DNA from: Caenorhabditis remanei | Lineage: Eukaryota; Nematoda; Chromadorea; Rhabditida; Rhabditidae | DNA: 64,000 bases | Assembly: GCF_010183535.1 (NCBI RefSeq) | Contig: NC_071331.1 | Span: 1,240,001-1,304,000 of the forward strand | Reading direction: 5' to 3' | Shown: positions 12,153-24,137 of the stretch, piece after piece | Layout of the letters: each line of letters begins with the position of its first letter | Position numbering within the stretch: position 1 is the first letter of the stretch | The notes under the pieces: model-generated | Database searches by the model: none | Seen by the model: the letters and a program-made list of their open reading frames with translations, nothing else | What the model was told of the DNA's origin: nothing | Position numbers and translations under genes: made by a program

Positions 12153-13301
12153 CAGTAGCGAGCATAGGTGAGGGCAGATTCATACTTTCATGTGTAACTC
12201 AGCTGAATCGTGTCCGTTTTGAATAAACTTTTTTTTGAAAGATTGCTGAAATATCCAGTAACAAGAAAATAAGTTTTTTGTAAAAGTTTCAGTTCTGATT
12301 TTTTTCAATAATTGATTTTTCCTGATCGTGATTTGAAAATTCGAAAAAAAAACTTTTTATTTTTCTCTTGGAGTTATTTAGTTTTTAATGTCAAAATGAT
12401 GGAAAATGCTCAGATAAACAAAAAATTATGTTGAATTGATTTCTAAAACCGTAAGCATCGTGCCAGAGCTCCAGAAGTCAAAAGTGGCGTCCTCGGGAAA
12501 ATCATCATAACTCATCAAAAAATGCTCCAAATTAGCCAAAACATGTACCAAAAGACGTGTTTTGAGTTCTTCTACAGACCAACATCAAAAAATCAAGATT
12601 TCAGAAAAAATAATTTTTCTAATTTTTTTCACCCAAAAATTTTTCATTCCAATTTTTTCCTGTATTTCCGATATTTTCTGGCAATAAAACGAACATACGT
12701 TTCAAATACTGCATGCAAAGTGCTTTATCACGCAGAATGAAATACATTTTTGAGTTTTTTGTTCGCTTTATTGCCAGAAAATATCGGAAATCCAGGAAAA
12801 AATTGGAATGAAAAATTTTTGGGTGAAAAATATTAGAAAAATTATTTTTTCTAAAATCTTGATTTTTTGATGTTGGTCTGTAGAAGAACTCAAAACACGT
12901 CTTTTGGTACATGTTTTGGCTAATTTGGAGCATTTTTTGATGAGTTATGATGGTTTTCCCGAGGACGCCACTTTTGACTTCTGGAGCTCTGGCACGATGC
13001 TTACGGTTTTAGAAATCAATTCAACATAATTTTTTGTTTATTTGAACATGTTCCATCATTTTGACATTAAAAACTAAATAACTCCAAGAGAAAAATAAAA
13101 AGTTTTTTTTCGAATTTTCAAATCACGATCAGGAAAAATCAATTATTGAAAAAAATCAGAACTGAAACTTTTACAAAAAACTTATTTTCTTGTTACTGGA
13201 TATTTCAGCAATCTTTCAAAAAAAAGTTTATTCAAAACGGACACGATTCAGCTGAGTTACACATGAAAGTATGAATCTGCCCTCACCTATGCTCGCTACT
13301 G
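12153..13301. mobile_element. Palindromic TA element PT1, copy 1 (1.15 kb)
   Basis: TIRs start CAGTAGCGAGCATAGGTGAG and are flanked by TA (12151-12152 and 13302-13303). Nearly the whole element is a hairpin with arms of about 550 bp, each carrying the same open-frame shadow. The TA target and CAGT terminus fit non-autonomous Tc1/mariner-type elements. A diverged copy is at 45491-46636. It lies inside the 10606-13368 element close to its right end. Confidence 0.9.
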
Positions 13302-13372
13302 TAAAAATGAACTCACAGGTACCAACACATTACTCTATGAAAATATCAGAGTTGACCTTAGTCCACCTTTAA

Positions 13373-14325
13373 GTAATGAAAATTTTTTAAGTAAGATGAA
13401 GTTGTTTTATTGGTGTTTACTAAGGACACTGTTTGTCAAAAATGACTGTTTCGTTACAATGATTTAAGAGGCGAAAGATCTGAAATTTCATTAGACTTCA
13501 AGCAGCATACTGTGAATTTCAATAAATGATGCAGAGCAAATATAAAAAAAGACAATAGTTTCCAGTTGTTGTTTAAGAAAAGGATTTCGGTCAGATAAAA
13601 TTAATAATGAAGTGCGATTTCTTATACATTTCAAACGGAAGGTCATATATTTTGTGCTAGTTTCATCAGTACCCGTGTATTATCTAACAACTGTATGTGT
13701 GTCATAACATCATGAACATGTATCGGGAAAATTTGTTCGAATCATTTTTGGAATATTTTTGAAAATGTCACACCCTGAAATACTATACTGTTCCAGTAAC
13801 AAGTTTCCACACTTTCATGGTTGTTTTATCACTGTAACGAGGATTTTCCAAACCTGTCAAATTTCGGGCAGAAAAAAATTTCAAAGAATTTTTGAATTTC
13901 AAACTCCGGATCGATGAGCCGGCAGAGAAATATTTTGAATTCAGCCCTGCCCGGCCCGTGACAAGTTTGGAATTTTCTGTGTAGCTTTTCCCTAATTGTG
14001 CAGTTTGAGCTTCCTCCGGTAACTTTCCGATATGAACTGCATTCATAAAGATAACTAACATTAACATTAAAATTATACTATAAAAAAACAATTTGAAACA
14101 GTTTTCAAAATCTCAAAGTCATTTTTGTATGCCGCGTTACCTCTGCCCAATTAACAGCGTACAATAATTCAACGTTCCAATGACACCTGAAATAGCAATG
14201 TTCAAAATTCAACAATGTTACCATAACATTGTTTTGCTTGTAGGCTTGGATGATACGAACATCAATATAATCGCATCAATACATTTAACACTTTTGAAAT
14301 TTAATGTGTTTCTCCGTGTTTAGTT
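13373..14325. repeat. Fragment of duplicated block R1
   Basis: About 13373-14240 matches 3074-3930 and in part 61100-61570, including the shared CATGAACATGTATCGGGAAA region near 13710 and the CTTCCTCCGGTAACTTTC region near 14015. No gene is recognised. The last 80 bases before 14325 have no match that I noticed. Confidence 0.65.
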
Positions 14326-14429
14326 CACAGTCACTCCCTTTTTAGACCAATATATTTTTTCACTAGCAATTCCTAATCCTGAAATTCTACTTGCTTACTG
14401 CACGAAACTGATTTTAAAATCCAAATATA

Positions 14430-17400
14430 TCAAGTACTCACGCCACAATATGTTTGATGAAAAAAACCGAACTGTTAATCAGTTAAATGGTATATTTGCT
14501 TGTTTGAATTAAATGCTGTTTTTGAAATGAGAAGATAACACTCTCAATCAGATCACAATCAGTAAATATTTTGAAACGTGGCATAAACTTTTCAGTGTTG
14601 TTTGGTGAAACATCTGGATAAGATCCGGGTAATCCTAAAGTACTGGTTTCAGAAGATTAATAACATTTGATCAATGTTATGAGACATCAATAATTTTTTT
14701 AACTTTGTACTCTGTTTCAGATTAATCAATTAAGCATCTTCTTACTTCAATTTCTCATTCGTCAAATCCTTATCTTAAAATTCTGGGACTCACAAACTTT
14801 TGCCATCATGATTTTATATTATTTCTCAGCTTTCCGTCATGATTTTAACCGTAGTTTCAGTTTAGAGATGCTTGATATTCCACAGATTTTGTCAACCAGA
14901 AGACAAAAAAAAACTCTGAAACCTTGTAAAACATGAGAACATCACAAAATAAAAGTTAGAATGTGTTCTTTAAACGAACTTTATTTTTCTGTTTCTTTCA
15001 TAGACAATTACCACACGAAACGGTACTGAACGTTGATCAGATTGTTGAATTAAGTCATGACTTGGACATTTCAATAAGTTTTATCCGTTCCATCCGATTA
15101 TAAAAACAATACCGAAACAGTGAGAATCAATAAAAAGCTTCCTGTTTTTACATAATATTTTCAAAAAAGCCACTGAACAAAACATTTATTTCAATTTCAA
15201 CATTTTCAAACGGAACTTTTCGGTCCTGGCGAACTTGAGTAGGCTGAAATATCAGTTTTCTTCAAAATATTTACTCCCAGTTTTCAGACAAAACTCAACA
15301 ATTAACTACAGTTCCCCAGTTCTCGTTTCACATGTTATTTTTCTACTTAAATTAATTTATGTGGAGTCAAATTCACTGCTACAGATAAAAGTTTCAGTTT
15401 CAACTGATTTTTGTTAAAGCAATGCTGATAAACAGTTGTTCACACTTTTAATTCTGCTTCCCAGGTATTTTTGTAAAAATAGTAGAAAACTGACAAATAA
15501 ATTTTCCGTTTCAGTTACCAGATGTGGATTTATGTACTTCAATGAAAAACTTGATAGTTAAGTAAGTCATTAAAATTATAAGCGGAAAACTCACACAAAA
15601 AATCTTTTAAGTGGTATTTTTACTTGTTTAACTAAACATATATTATTCCAAGAACCAGTGCGTCTATGAATATGAGAATTAAAACAGCAAAAAATTCAGA
15701 AGCTGTCTTGCAGTCAATTGTTGCGGAAAATACAGTATTGTTTCGGCAATAAGTTTTCAAACTTTAAGTCTTTACTTGTCTACTTGGGCTTTCATAAATT
15801 GTCAGAATTTCAATTCTGTACTGACCCGTTTCTTGATGGATCAGTTAAGGACTGTCATCCAGGTTTCACCAGAAATTTCGACGGCTCATAGAAGTCGGCA
15901 ACGAACACTTTTATTCGCAAAATCTCTAATCATTCCTTTATAATCATTAAAAAATCGTATCATTAAAACTTTATTATAACATCTTTTTTTCAAATTCGAT
16001 TGAATGTATATGAATCGTTTTTTTGAGAAACTGTACTGTTTTCTCATGCGGGTTTTAGCCTTTCACCTGTTTAGGAACGGGAAAATTGCTTTATTGTTTC
16101 TCCCTGTTTCAAATTTATTTTATTTATTTCAGCACTACTCTTTCAGCGCTGCATTTCCATAACTAATGAAAAACAAGATTATACATGAGCTCCATAACAA
16201 AACCACAAATCTTCTGATTGTATGTAAACGTTTTGAACAATTTTTTCTGGTCTCATCCTAAAACATTTTTTTTTTCGTATCACAGAATTTTGTCAGGCTA
16301 CTTCAGCTGTCGCATTTTAAAATTTTGAAGCAGTGAAAAGATATTGGAAAATAGAAACACAATTCAATTTACACGGTCTAACAATCATTACACATAAGAA
16401 GACAGCGTAGGAAAAAACGAAATTTTGAAATCGATTCGATCAATGGATGAGTTAAAAATATTGAATTATCAATACTAAAGTCTCATCTCTAATTGTGAGT
16501 CTAATTAACTCACAGCAGTATGTTCAATCGATGTTAATCACATTTCAAAAACAAAAATTATTCAGATTCCGCAGCGGATTATGAATTAACAGTGAGTTCA
16601 GAGATAAATAAATGTTTTCAAGATGAAACAGTTTCATCTTAAAAATTAGTTCAAGGGAAATTTGAAGTTCCTATTGCTTCAAGTAGCACTCAAGTAGTAG
16701 CACTCAAGTAAAGTAGCACTGAGCGGAAGTGTGTTGTTTTGTGAAAAATGTTATTGGAAAAATATTCAAAAGCGATTGATAATAAAATAAAATAAATACG
16801 TTTCATTAAAAACGGTTACTTGAATTAGTTGTCGCTAAATGCCATTCAAAAACACTGCTTCAGCATCAAAATATAACTCTCGAAACTGTAAAACGTTTGA
16901 GTAAAAACCATTTTTAATCAAATACCGTAAAAAATTGTGTTATAGGGGAATGCGTCTCTATTTTTCAAAGCTTTTAAGAAATGTCCCTATATTACAAGGG
17001 CACCTCTAATGGAGGTAGTGCCTCCATTTTTCAACCTGTTCGTTTGGCTATTTTTTACTCTCAAGTAGTTTTTTTTTTACCAAACTAACAGTTTCTCGGA
17101 CAAAATCACGCAAAAACGCAACATGTGCAAAACTTTAAACTTAAAAATCGTTGTTTTTTTTTCTAAATCGCTGTTTTTGTTTTATGAACTTTTTCAGGCA
17201 GTATAATCGAAAATCCTAGTGAAGCTTTCTTTAATTAGAAATAACGAAAAAGTATTTTTATAAAATTCATATTTTCCCTATTTCAGTTTGCTATAATGCA
17301 TATGTAGAATTTCCCCTTCCAATTTTAACATTAGTGTTATTAAAATGTCATAAGACGTCTTGTTTTACCCGCATTACTCCATGTTATTAAAGCCATTGCA

Positions 17401-18441
17401 GAGGAAGATATTGATAAAATTTACTTATCAAACTTTTTTTACTAATCTGAAACAGTAAATTGAATTTCTGAGTGCAGCACAAGTAAACCTGGACTTTACC
17501 ACATTCTGCAACAAAACACCTAACAGAAACAAGATATTCTTGCAGTTTCTTCAATATCATTTGCTTTGAGAAACACGTGTACAATATTAAGAAACACGAT
17601 TGAAATCACGTAGATAATGTCTATCAATCGGTTCATTACAAAAAATATGATCCTGAAACACTAATTTCATGTTACTAAAATAAATTTCCAAATCGAATTT
17701 TTTGTAAAAGAATATTGATGAAATTTGCTTATCAAACATTTTTACTCACCTGAAACAGTGAATTGAAATTCTAAGTGCAGTACAAGTCCATCTGGACTTT
17801 ACCACATTCTGCAACAAAAAATTTAGCGAATACCATAAATGTTGGGATACAGGTGTGCAACGTTGAGTGAATTCTTTCGCTGGGTAATTTCTTTTGAATG
17901 TAAAGAAACGAGGATTCAAAACACAATTGTATTAGCGGCCCACCCCCTCTTACAACTGCGCCCCACCGCAAACGAGAGAGTATCGGTGAGAGACGCAGAA
18001 TTTTTTCTCGCGCGAACAAATATTTTTACCATTTTGACCTATTTTCGCTGTTTTTAAGAACAAATTACATAAAAACTTTCGAAAAATAGTGAAAATAGGT
18101 CAAAAACTGTGAAAATAATTGTTGGCGCGAAAGAAAAATCTGCGTCTCTCGCCGACACTCTCTCGTTTGCGGCGGGGCGCAGTTGTAACGAATTTGCTCG
18201 GCTAATATATCAATTGGTTCTTCACAAAAAATATAATCTTGAAACAATAATTTCATGTTATTCAATCAAATTTCAAAATGGAATTTGCTAGATTTTATAA
18301 ATGATTCAATTAATCAGGATTAAAGCTAGTCACTTAAAAAAAAAACTACGATGGAACAGAAAAATTGAATAAATATTCCCAAGGAACAATGAAAAAAGTA
18401 CCGTTTCGTGTGATAATTGTCTATGAAAGAAACAGAAAAAT
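14430..18441. mobile_element. Large long-TIR element LT, copy with left terminus
   Basis: The left terminal region begins near 14436 (GTACTCACGCCACAATATG) and includes CTTGTTTGAATTAAATGC and, at 14985-15032, TTTCTGTTTCTTTCATAGAC followed by the inverse of the CCGTTTCGTG motif. The inverse of that inner motif recurs at the right limit (18400-18441). The outer right terminus is missing here, but a detached copy is found at 28840-29335. The interior matches 5090-9021 and 38870-41480. No coding exon was found, so this is either a large non-autonomous DNA element or a very decayed one. Confidence 0.65.
17932..18205. mobile_element. Small palindromic TA element (274 bp)
   Basis: It is flanked by TA (17930-17931 and 18206-18207) and has ends TTAGC...GCTAA. 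Both arms carry the inverse of CTTACAACTGCGCCCCACCG-type sequence, a block of CAAACGAGAGAG, and then GACCTATTTTCGCTG / its inverse around a short spacer. The terminal design matches the 1.55-kb element at 9022-10571, so this may be a deletion derivative of that family. Non-coding. Confidence 0.8.
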
Positions 18442-18637
18442 AAAGTAATTTCGAAATTTTTTGAAATTTTCATCAAAAATAGTCAAAAATCCTATGTACA
18501 CTTGAGTTTTATCGATATGTAAAAACATAGTCGAAAATTCGACTTTTTTGCGAAAAAATCAAAAAATTTTCAAAAAAAATTCAAATTTTCAAATTTTTGT
18601 ACTGTGACCCGGCCCGGCCCGGCCCGTTGCAAGTATG
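18442..18637. mobile_element. Truncated GGCCCGG hAT-like element
   Basis: It ends with CCCGTTGCAAGTATG and shares the inner AAAAATTTGAAAATTTG and TCGATATGTAAAAACATAGTC sequences with the elements at 36162-36490 and 53620-53885, in inverse orientation. The other terminus is missing, and the left boundary coincides with the end of the large element. Non-coding. Confidence 0.65.
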
Positions 18638-18639
18638 GT

Positions 18640-19657
18640 TTTTGGTTTTTTTTTCCTTAAAAAGATACAACAATCTATTCTGGTTGGATCACAGAGATTT
18701 TTTGAAAATTTATCATAATCAATGTTTCTTGAAAAAGGTTTAATGTTCATAACAATCAGTATGTAGTAACCATATGTGTGTTTTCAGGTGCAAGCCTTTT
18801 CAATCGTGCAGGCGGTTCATAAACGTGCTATTAAATTCAAATGAGCAACAAATTTCTCAAACGGATGCCTACAAGAAACAAATGTGAAACGTGTTTTTTT
18901 TTCTGAAATTCAATGTTTTAGAATAGGTTAACAATTGTTTTTTTAGAAAAGTAAAATTCGAATCCAAAAAGTAATTTAGATTTGTTTACAAGTTTCCACG
19001 GTTTATTCAATGGTTAACTATATTTATTTATAGAAAATAATTATGAAGAATGACTGAAACTGCAAGACTTGCCAAGATTCAGAACACAACTAAATTTAAA
19101 ATGTTAATGTTTTTTTTCCATGTTACAATATCACTACTTTGGTTCGTCCCATTTCATAATGATTCATTATATACCTCCCAATAGCGCTGCTCGTTTTGTT
19201 TTTCTGATATTTAAACTTTGTATATGATTCCGCACTTGATATTTTTAAATAAGATTTATCGAATGTTTCAGTTAACTTATATAGATTCAGAAGAACTCTA
19301 TGTCTTCAATTATATCTACAAGTAAGTGAGTTATGATCATCATCTCCTTAGAATGAATACATTTTGCAATCTCTTCTAAACTTCTGCACTGAAACAGTAC
19401 CTTCAGGTTACTTTTATCCTCCAGTCATTGACTTTGTTCATTTCTAAAAATCAAGAAATAAATGGTTTCAATTGATGTAACTTTCAACAAAAATATTCAA
19501 CAAATATTCAACAAAACCTGTTTCAAATACTGCTTTTCTGTTTAGAAATTGCATGACTGATAATTGTGCGCAGATTCTATTCCCTTTTCGAAAACACACC
19601 ATGAGAACAAAATAATTGCGCCTACTTCTATTTTATACTATTTGAAGACAAATATGT
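18640..19657. repeat. Duplicated block T (upstream part of tRNA block)
   Basis: This is collinear with 43985-44110 and 46795-47683 (for example GCAGGCGGTTCATAAACG near 18820 and 46830), and in part with 29380-30130 and 33430-33669. It contains no gene that I can support. It leads directly into the tRNA-Arg gene, so it may carry the tRNA's upstream sequence only. Confidence 0.65.
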
Positions 19658-19730
19658 GGCCGCGTGGCGCAATGGATAACGCGTCTGCCTACGGAGCAGA
19701 AGATTGCAGGTTCGAATCCTGCCGTGGTCG
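19658..19730 (+). tRNA. tRNA-Arg(ACG), apparently intact
   Basis: The 73-nt cloverleaf closes by eye. The acceptor GGCCGCG pairs with CGTGGTC (with G-T wobbles), and the D-arm carries the GG pair in AATGGATAA. The anticodon stem TCTGC/GCAGA encloses CTACGGA with anticodon ACG. The T-arm is GCAGG-TTCGAAT-CCTGC. The A-box (TGGCGCAATGG) and B-box (GGTTCGAATCC) are both intact, and a T-run 4 nt downstream serves as a pol III terminator. ACG is read as ICG and decodes CGN arginine codons. Two damaged copies sit in paralogous blocks at 33670 and 47684. Confidence 0.95.
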
Positions 19731-20812
19731 AAACTTTTTTCCAGTATTTTTTAAAAATTTATGTAGAAAACAAGAAGTGTTTTTGTTTAGGAATGGAGGG
19801 AGTGAAAAACGATATACCAATAGCGACCGAATGGAACAGCGAAATACAAAAATGAGAAAATTGCATTAGGTTTCACTGAAACGCTAAAAATTACATTGGT
19901 GATTACATTTTCGATAATGGAAAAAAGAAGGAGGATCCTCAATTTAAACGTTTTATGAAAATTTTCCATCGGAAAACTATTAAAAAAAAACTATACTGCC
20001 AAATAACATCTTTTTTGCATACTTGCCAACCGGGCCGTGCCGGGCCCTCGGTTTTTATTAAACACCTTTTCTCATGAATTTTTTGGACACTAAAGAAGAG
20101 TTTCAATTAAATACCAGTGTGATTATTTTGTTAACACGGGATCATGAAACTGCAAAAAATCTTTTGAGGGCTCTACTCGTCAAGAAGTTTATTAATCAAA
20201 AATCACAAGTTTCAAGCCTGATGTGCAGGTTTCATTGTGAAAATTAGTTTAGAGACAGACTGTTTCAGGATTTTATTTTCAGAGATACAACACTTTTGTC
20301 TCGCTATTGATACGGATGACTATCTAGCAAAAAATACAGATACATAACAATGAGAGCTCACAGCAATGACTTCTAACTGGAGAACATCTCTGAATTAGTT
20401 ATGTAGGTAGATATACTCAAACAAGCGTCAAAATTTTAAAAATATGAATCTCCAATGTTTGTATATGCAGACACACTTTCAGACCACTTCTGTAACGTCA
20501 GTATGGTTCAGATAGTACAAACTCCAGTCAAAAAAAGGCCAGCAACAGAAAATAAGTCAGTAGTTACACTAAAGTTTTGAAAAACTAATTTTTTCTTATA
20601 GACTTGTAAAGCAGGAAAATACCATAGAAGCTATTTATTAGTTGTAAGCTCTGAATAATAAAGCTGAAAAAGAAGAGTTGAAAATGGAAAGTTGCTATTG
20701 AAGGATATATGGAAGTGTTGTTTTTGGCCGGTTCTTCTGATGAAAATAGGTTGAAACAGAAAAATAGAAAACATTCTCTCTTAACTTTTAACAAATTCTG
20801 TTTCAAGCTTTA
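19731..20812. repeat. Duplicated block T (downstream part)
   Basis: This matches 33743-33922 plus 35517-36153, and 48832-49761 plus 53555-53619. A small GC-rich fragment (CATACTTGCCAACCGGGCC, 20018-20053) is inserted here. Around 20505-20560 the minus strand resembles the fifth-transmembrane exon of the local receptors, with a stop, suggesting a receptor relic. It ends at the solo LTR. Confidence 0.5.
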
Positions 20813-21484
20813 TGTTGTCAACTATTTCCCCAAAGACAAAATTGTCGACAACTGAAAGGCTGAATGATGAGCCCCACATGGTTTTACCCGCAAAACTAGG
20901 CTCATCATCGCCTTACTAATCTCTTATTTCAATATTGTTCCAATCTGTTCACTAATTCACTCTATTTATCTCTTTTCAATCGCCTGTTATCAGGAATATT
21001 CAATTAATTATAATTTGAATTACCGCTCTAAACCCATTGTGTCAGTAAACGCGCTCCACTCAGCCGTGAGCGGTCGCGCAGCGGCCGCCGCGCGTCCTCA
21101 TTGCTCAGGCTTGCGCGACGAGAGTTGGTGTTGCCTCCTCCGGTCGTCCGGTAGCGTTTTAGCCTATTTTATTTTAGCCTATTTTATGCGCAACTGACGC
21201 TTGGGAGAGTGAATAACCGCCCTCTTTAGGCCCTTTAGGCCAATTTCTCTATCCGCTGTTTGAGTGCGCTCAATCGTCCAACTTCCGTGCCGCCGCTCCT
21301 TCAGTTGGACTTATATAAATTATACTAACTAAATCTTTCGTAAATAAATGGGTCTTGTCTTTAAACTGTGTTCTGTTCGTTACATCGCTTATCTCACACT
21401 TTAGCCGTCATTTTATACACTTTGTTTGGGAAGATTTTTCCGGAGCGGGGTTGTCTCCGACCGCATTAAAGCCCCGCCTCCACA
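20813..21484. mobile_element. Solo LTR (672 bp), 5-bp duplication CTTTA
   Basis: It begins TGTTGTCAAC and ends CGCCTCCACA, with CTTTA at 20808-20812 and 21485-21489. The flanks rejoin to AAGCTTTACTTGAATTTATG, found uninterrupted at about 30694, 36600, 42858 and 53996, so the insertion is proved. It is GC-richer than its surroundings and has TATATAAA at 21312-21319 and AATAAA at 21343-21348 on the plus strand. TG...CA ends with a 5-bp duplication are standard for LTR retrotransposons. No internal region or second LTR is present. Confidence 0.88.
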
Positions 21485-21539
21485 CTTTACTTGAATTTAT
21501 GTTTTTCTCTATTCTCTAGTGGGCTCGATTTTTAGCATT

Positions 21540-23872
21540 TTTTATTATAATAGAAAATTGGTATTTTTCTCACTTATCAATACTATTGAAAACAGTTCAT
21601 TTTTGTGATTATCTATGGGTTGTATAAATTGAGACCGGCGTAGAGATCACTGAAAACATTTTTCAACCGTTTTCAAAATGTTGTAAATGGGAGGTATTCC
21701 AGGAAAGTGTGGTGTGCTCACAATTTTAACATTTTTTTGTCTCAAAATTTTTTTTGACTCTAACCTTGGATCAATGAATAACTTTAATTATTTTGGAATA
21801 AACAAAAGTATTGAAACATTATCCTTATCTAGTATAGTTTTTTGGTTAGAGCTATGTTATCATGCAAGTTATAACTAGAAAAGATCTCCTAAAAGATTTT
21901 GGGTGCATAGTTCAAGGGCTCATCCAATTTTCAGTTGTTTTTCAGCAGACACCGCAGCTGCTTATTTTCAAGGTAGCCCCCCTTTAATAGACTAGAATGA
22001 CTGCTTGTCAAAAAATTATTAGTAATGAATTCTAGGAAACGAAGGAATGGAAAGCAGACCGATTGATTTGATAAATTCACAATTGAATGTAATGTGAATA
22101 CAAAAAACACATCATGTCTCAAGACAGTCTCGAATCAGAAGTATAATTTTCTGTTTTACACAAAACTGAAATATTCTTCGTCTTATTGTTCTTTCATTAC
22201 GTTGTGTAACGGGATTAATCACAATTATTGACTTATGTTTTTATCCAATAACACAATTTGTAATTGGAGTAGCATTGGGTGATCTTAGACCACCTAATTC
22301 CAATGTTATTGGCATTCAGACAGATTCAAAATCACAGATAATTAGGGTTGGACAGAAAACCGAAAATTTCAGCAAAAATAGGTTTAAAAAATAGTGCGGT
22401 CTCTAACTACCATATAATACTTTTTCCGGTTTCCCAAATGATTGAAAAATGGGGTTCACGTTTGTTAGTGTTTTTACAGCATTCTAAATTTTTAGAACAT
22501 GGTTAGAATCGGAGACAGCATGAGCCAACTGGTATTGCAATAATTAATTAGCGATTCAAGATTTTCCTACTTTTTTCTGTTTCATCTACACTTCAGCTTG
22601 TCAAGTTAAATGTTTGTACAATACTTGGTAGACTCCAATACAATGGAAAAGATATTGAAGAAATTTTATGTAATAGTGATAAACTAAAGTTTTGAAATAT
22701 TATCCAATGTTAAATTTTATCATGAGTAGGTAAACCGTTTTATAACATTCTTTGCGCATAGTTCAAGTGATAGTCCAATTTTTCTGTGTTTTTTAACAGG
22801 CTCCGCAGCTGTTTACATTTGACATAGACTAGAATTTCTACTTGTCAAAGTAAGAATGATTAGTAATGAATTCCAGAAAACGGGGGAAATAGAAACAGTG
22901 GCAGTGATTGATTCGGCCAATTTAAAAAGCACAAATACTAGAAATTATACTAACAACAAAACTGTTTCGTTTTTTTAAAACAGTTTTGAAGCAGAAATAT
23001 ATATTTCAGTTTTACACAAAACTGAGATATTCTTCCTCTTATTGTAGTTTCATGGAGTTGTCTAACTATATCTGATCACAATTCTTGACTCATATTTTAT
23101 CCAATAACACATTTAGTATTGAAGCACTATTGACGTAGCTCCGAGTAATCTCTGATCACTGTTTCAATTACAGAATTCTAGGTCCAGACAACATCTTCGC
23201 CGATAATTATACCCTTTAAAGATGTTTGACCAATTTTTTAAACAAACCACAACTGTTTCTCAAACATCACAAAGGAATCTTTCCACGGACACATGCCATT
23301 AATTCGTCTTTGTTTATTTTTGGCAGGAATGTTTTTTCTTATAAAAAAATACCTTTGTTACAAAGTACAAATCGGTACAGATTCAAAATTTTCATATAGA
23401 AAATCAGAACTCTAACTAATTAGTTGAAGACCCCCGACATAAAACTCATTTTCAGCCACTTTTTAATAAAAGTGACTCACCAGAAGTCCACGCAAAATAT
23501 AAATACGTATGTGCAGCGAGAAATAAATATATACGAGTTCCCCATCCCCCTTTTTGGAAACATAGCGCCCAGGTAGTTGTTCAGAAGAGTCCTTGGAATG
23601 TTTAACACAGTTTCAGATAAACTTTAAACACGTTGAAGTCAGATCACTAACGATTGGCGAGGTGCTGCCGAAGAAAAATGAAAAACTCACAAATATCCAT
23701 CACTATCGTTGTCACACAAAACTGAAAAAACGGGGTCGATAAATCTTCGACACCTCGTAACTGAGCATAAAGTAGGTGGTAGATCACAAAAATATAAAAA
23801 TAAAGGGTAAAGCAGAAGATAAAAAATTTTCAGGGATGCTACGAAGTTCACATACATAAATTTGAGAAGCAT
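21540..23872 (-). pseudogene. Receptor relic A2: exons 1, 2 and part of exon 8
   Basis: Minus strand. Exon 1 ends at 23691 and its last part reads IFVIYHLLYAQLRGVEDL and STPFFQFC in frame, but the frame upstream is interrupted. Exon 2 (about 23590-23481) has a one-base insertion and a short deletion next to the GAMFPK motif. Exons 3-7 are absent. A remnant of the exon 8 start (DLY-G-N-Y-like, ending at 21649) lies 1.8 kb downstream. What separates exon 2 and exon 8 is intron 2, made of two related units, each with a CCGCAGCTG motif (21950 and 22803). Same family as 1-2271; not functional. Confidence 0.75.
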
Positions 23873-24137
23873 TCGAGAAACGATTCGAGACCGATAGATT
23901 TTCGAAATTCTATGGTAGACCGTGCACTAGATCTGTATGCATATTTTGATAGCGAACAACTGTTGCAATCGTAGCATTCGTGAGATGTTTCTCCAAGTTT
24001 TTCTGAGTTGAGTTAAACAGAAATGTTATTAAGAGATTGTTATTTCAAGAAAACTTATCAGAACTAGACCAAATCCATTTTCGTAATAAGAAATGGTGTT
24101 AAAACCGTTTATTTCTTTCCAAAAAACCCAGTAATAT

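Larger units (their letters stand above)
10606..13368. mobile_element. Outer TTAA element hosting three nested insertions
   Basis: Terminal inverted repeats of about 57 bp begin AGGTGGACTAAAGTCAAC on the left and end GTCCACCT on the right, with TTAA at 10602-10605 and 13369-13372. The body also has internal inverted copies, for example 11372-11440 against 11670-11735. Three younger elements sit inside it: 10663-11368, 11775-12037 and 12153-13301. After removing them about 0.65 kb of host element remains. No coding region is seen. TTAA target use suggests a piggyBac-type relative, by inference. Confidence 0.8.

Noticed and set aside
20585..20806. Minus-strand open frames near 20.6, 30.5, 36.0 and 53.8 kb (LLKFKRE-type starts) as a gene family
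   Set aside because: They are collinear duplicated DNA with frameshifts between copies and no conserved splice structure.
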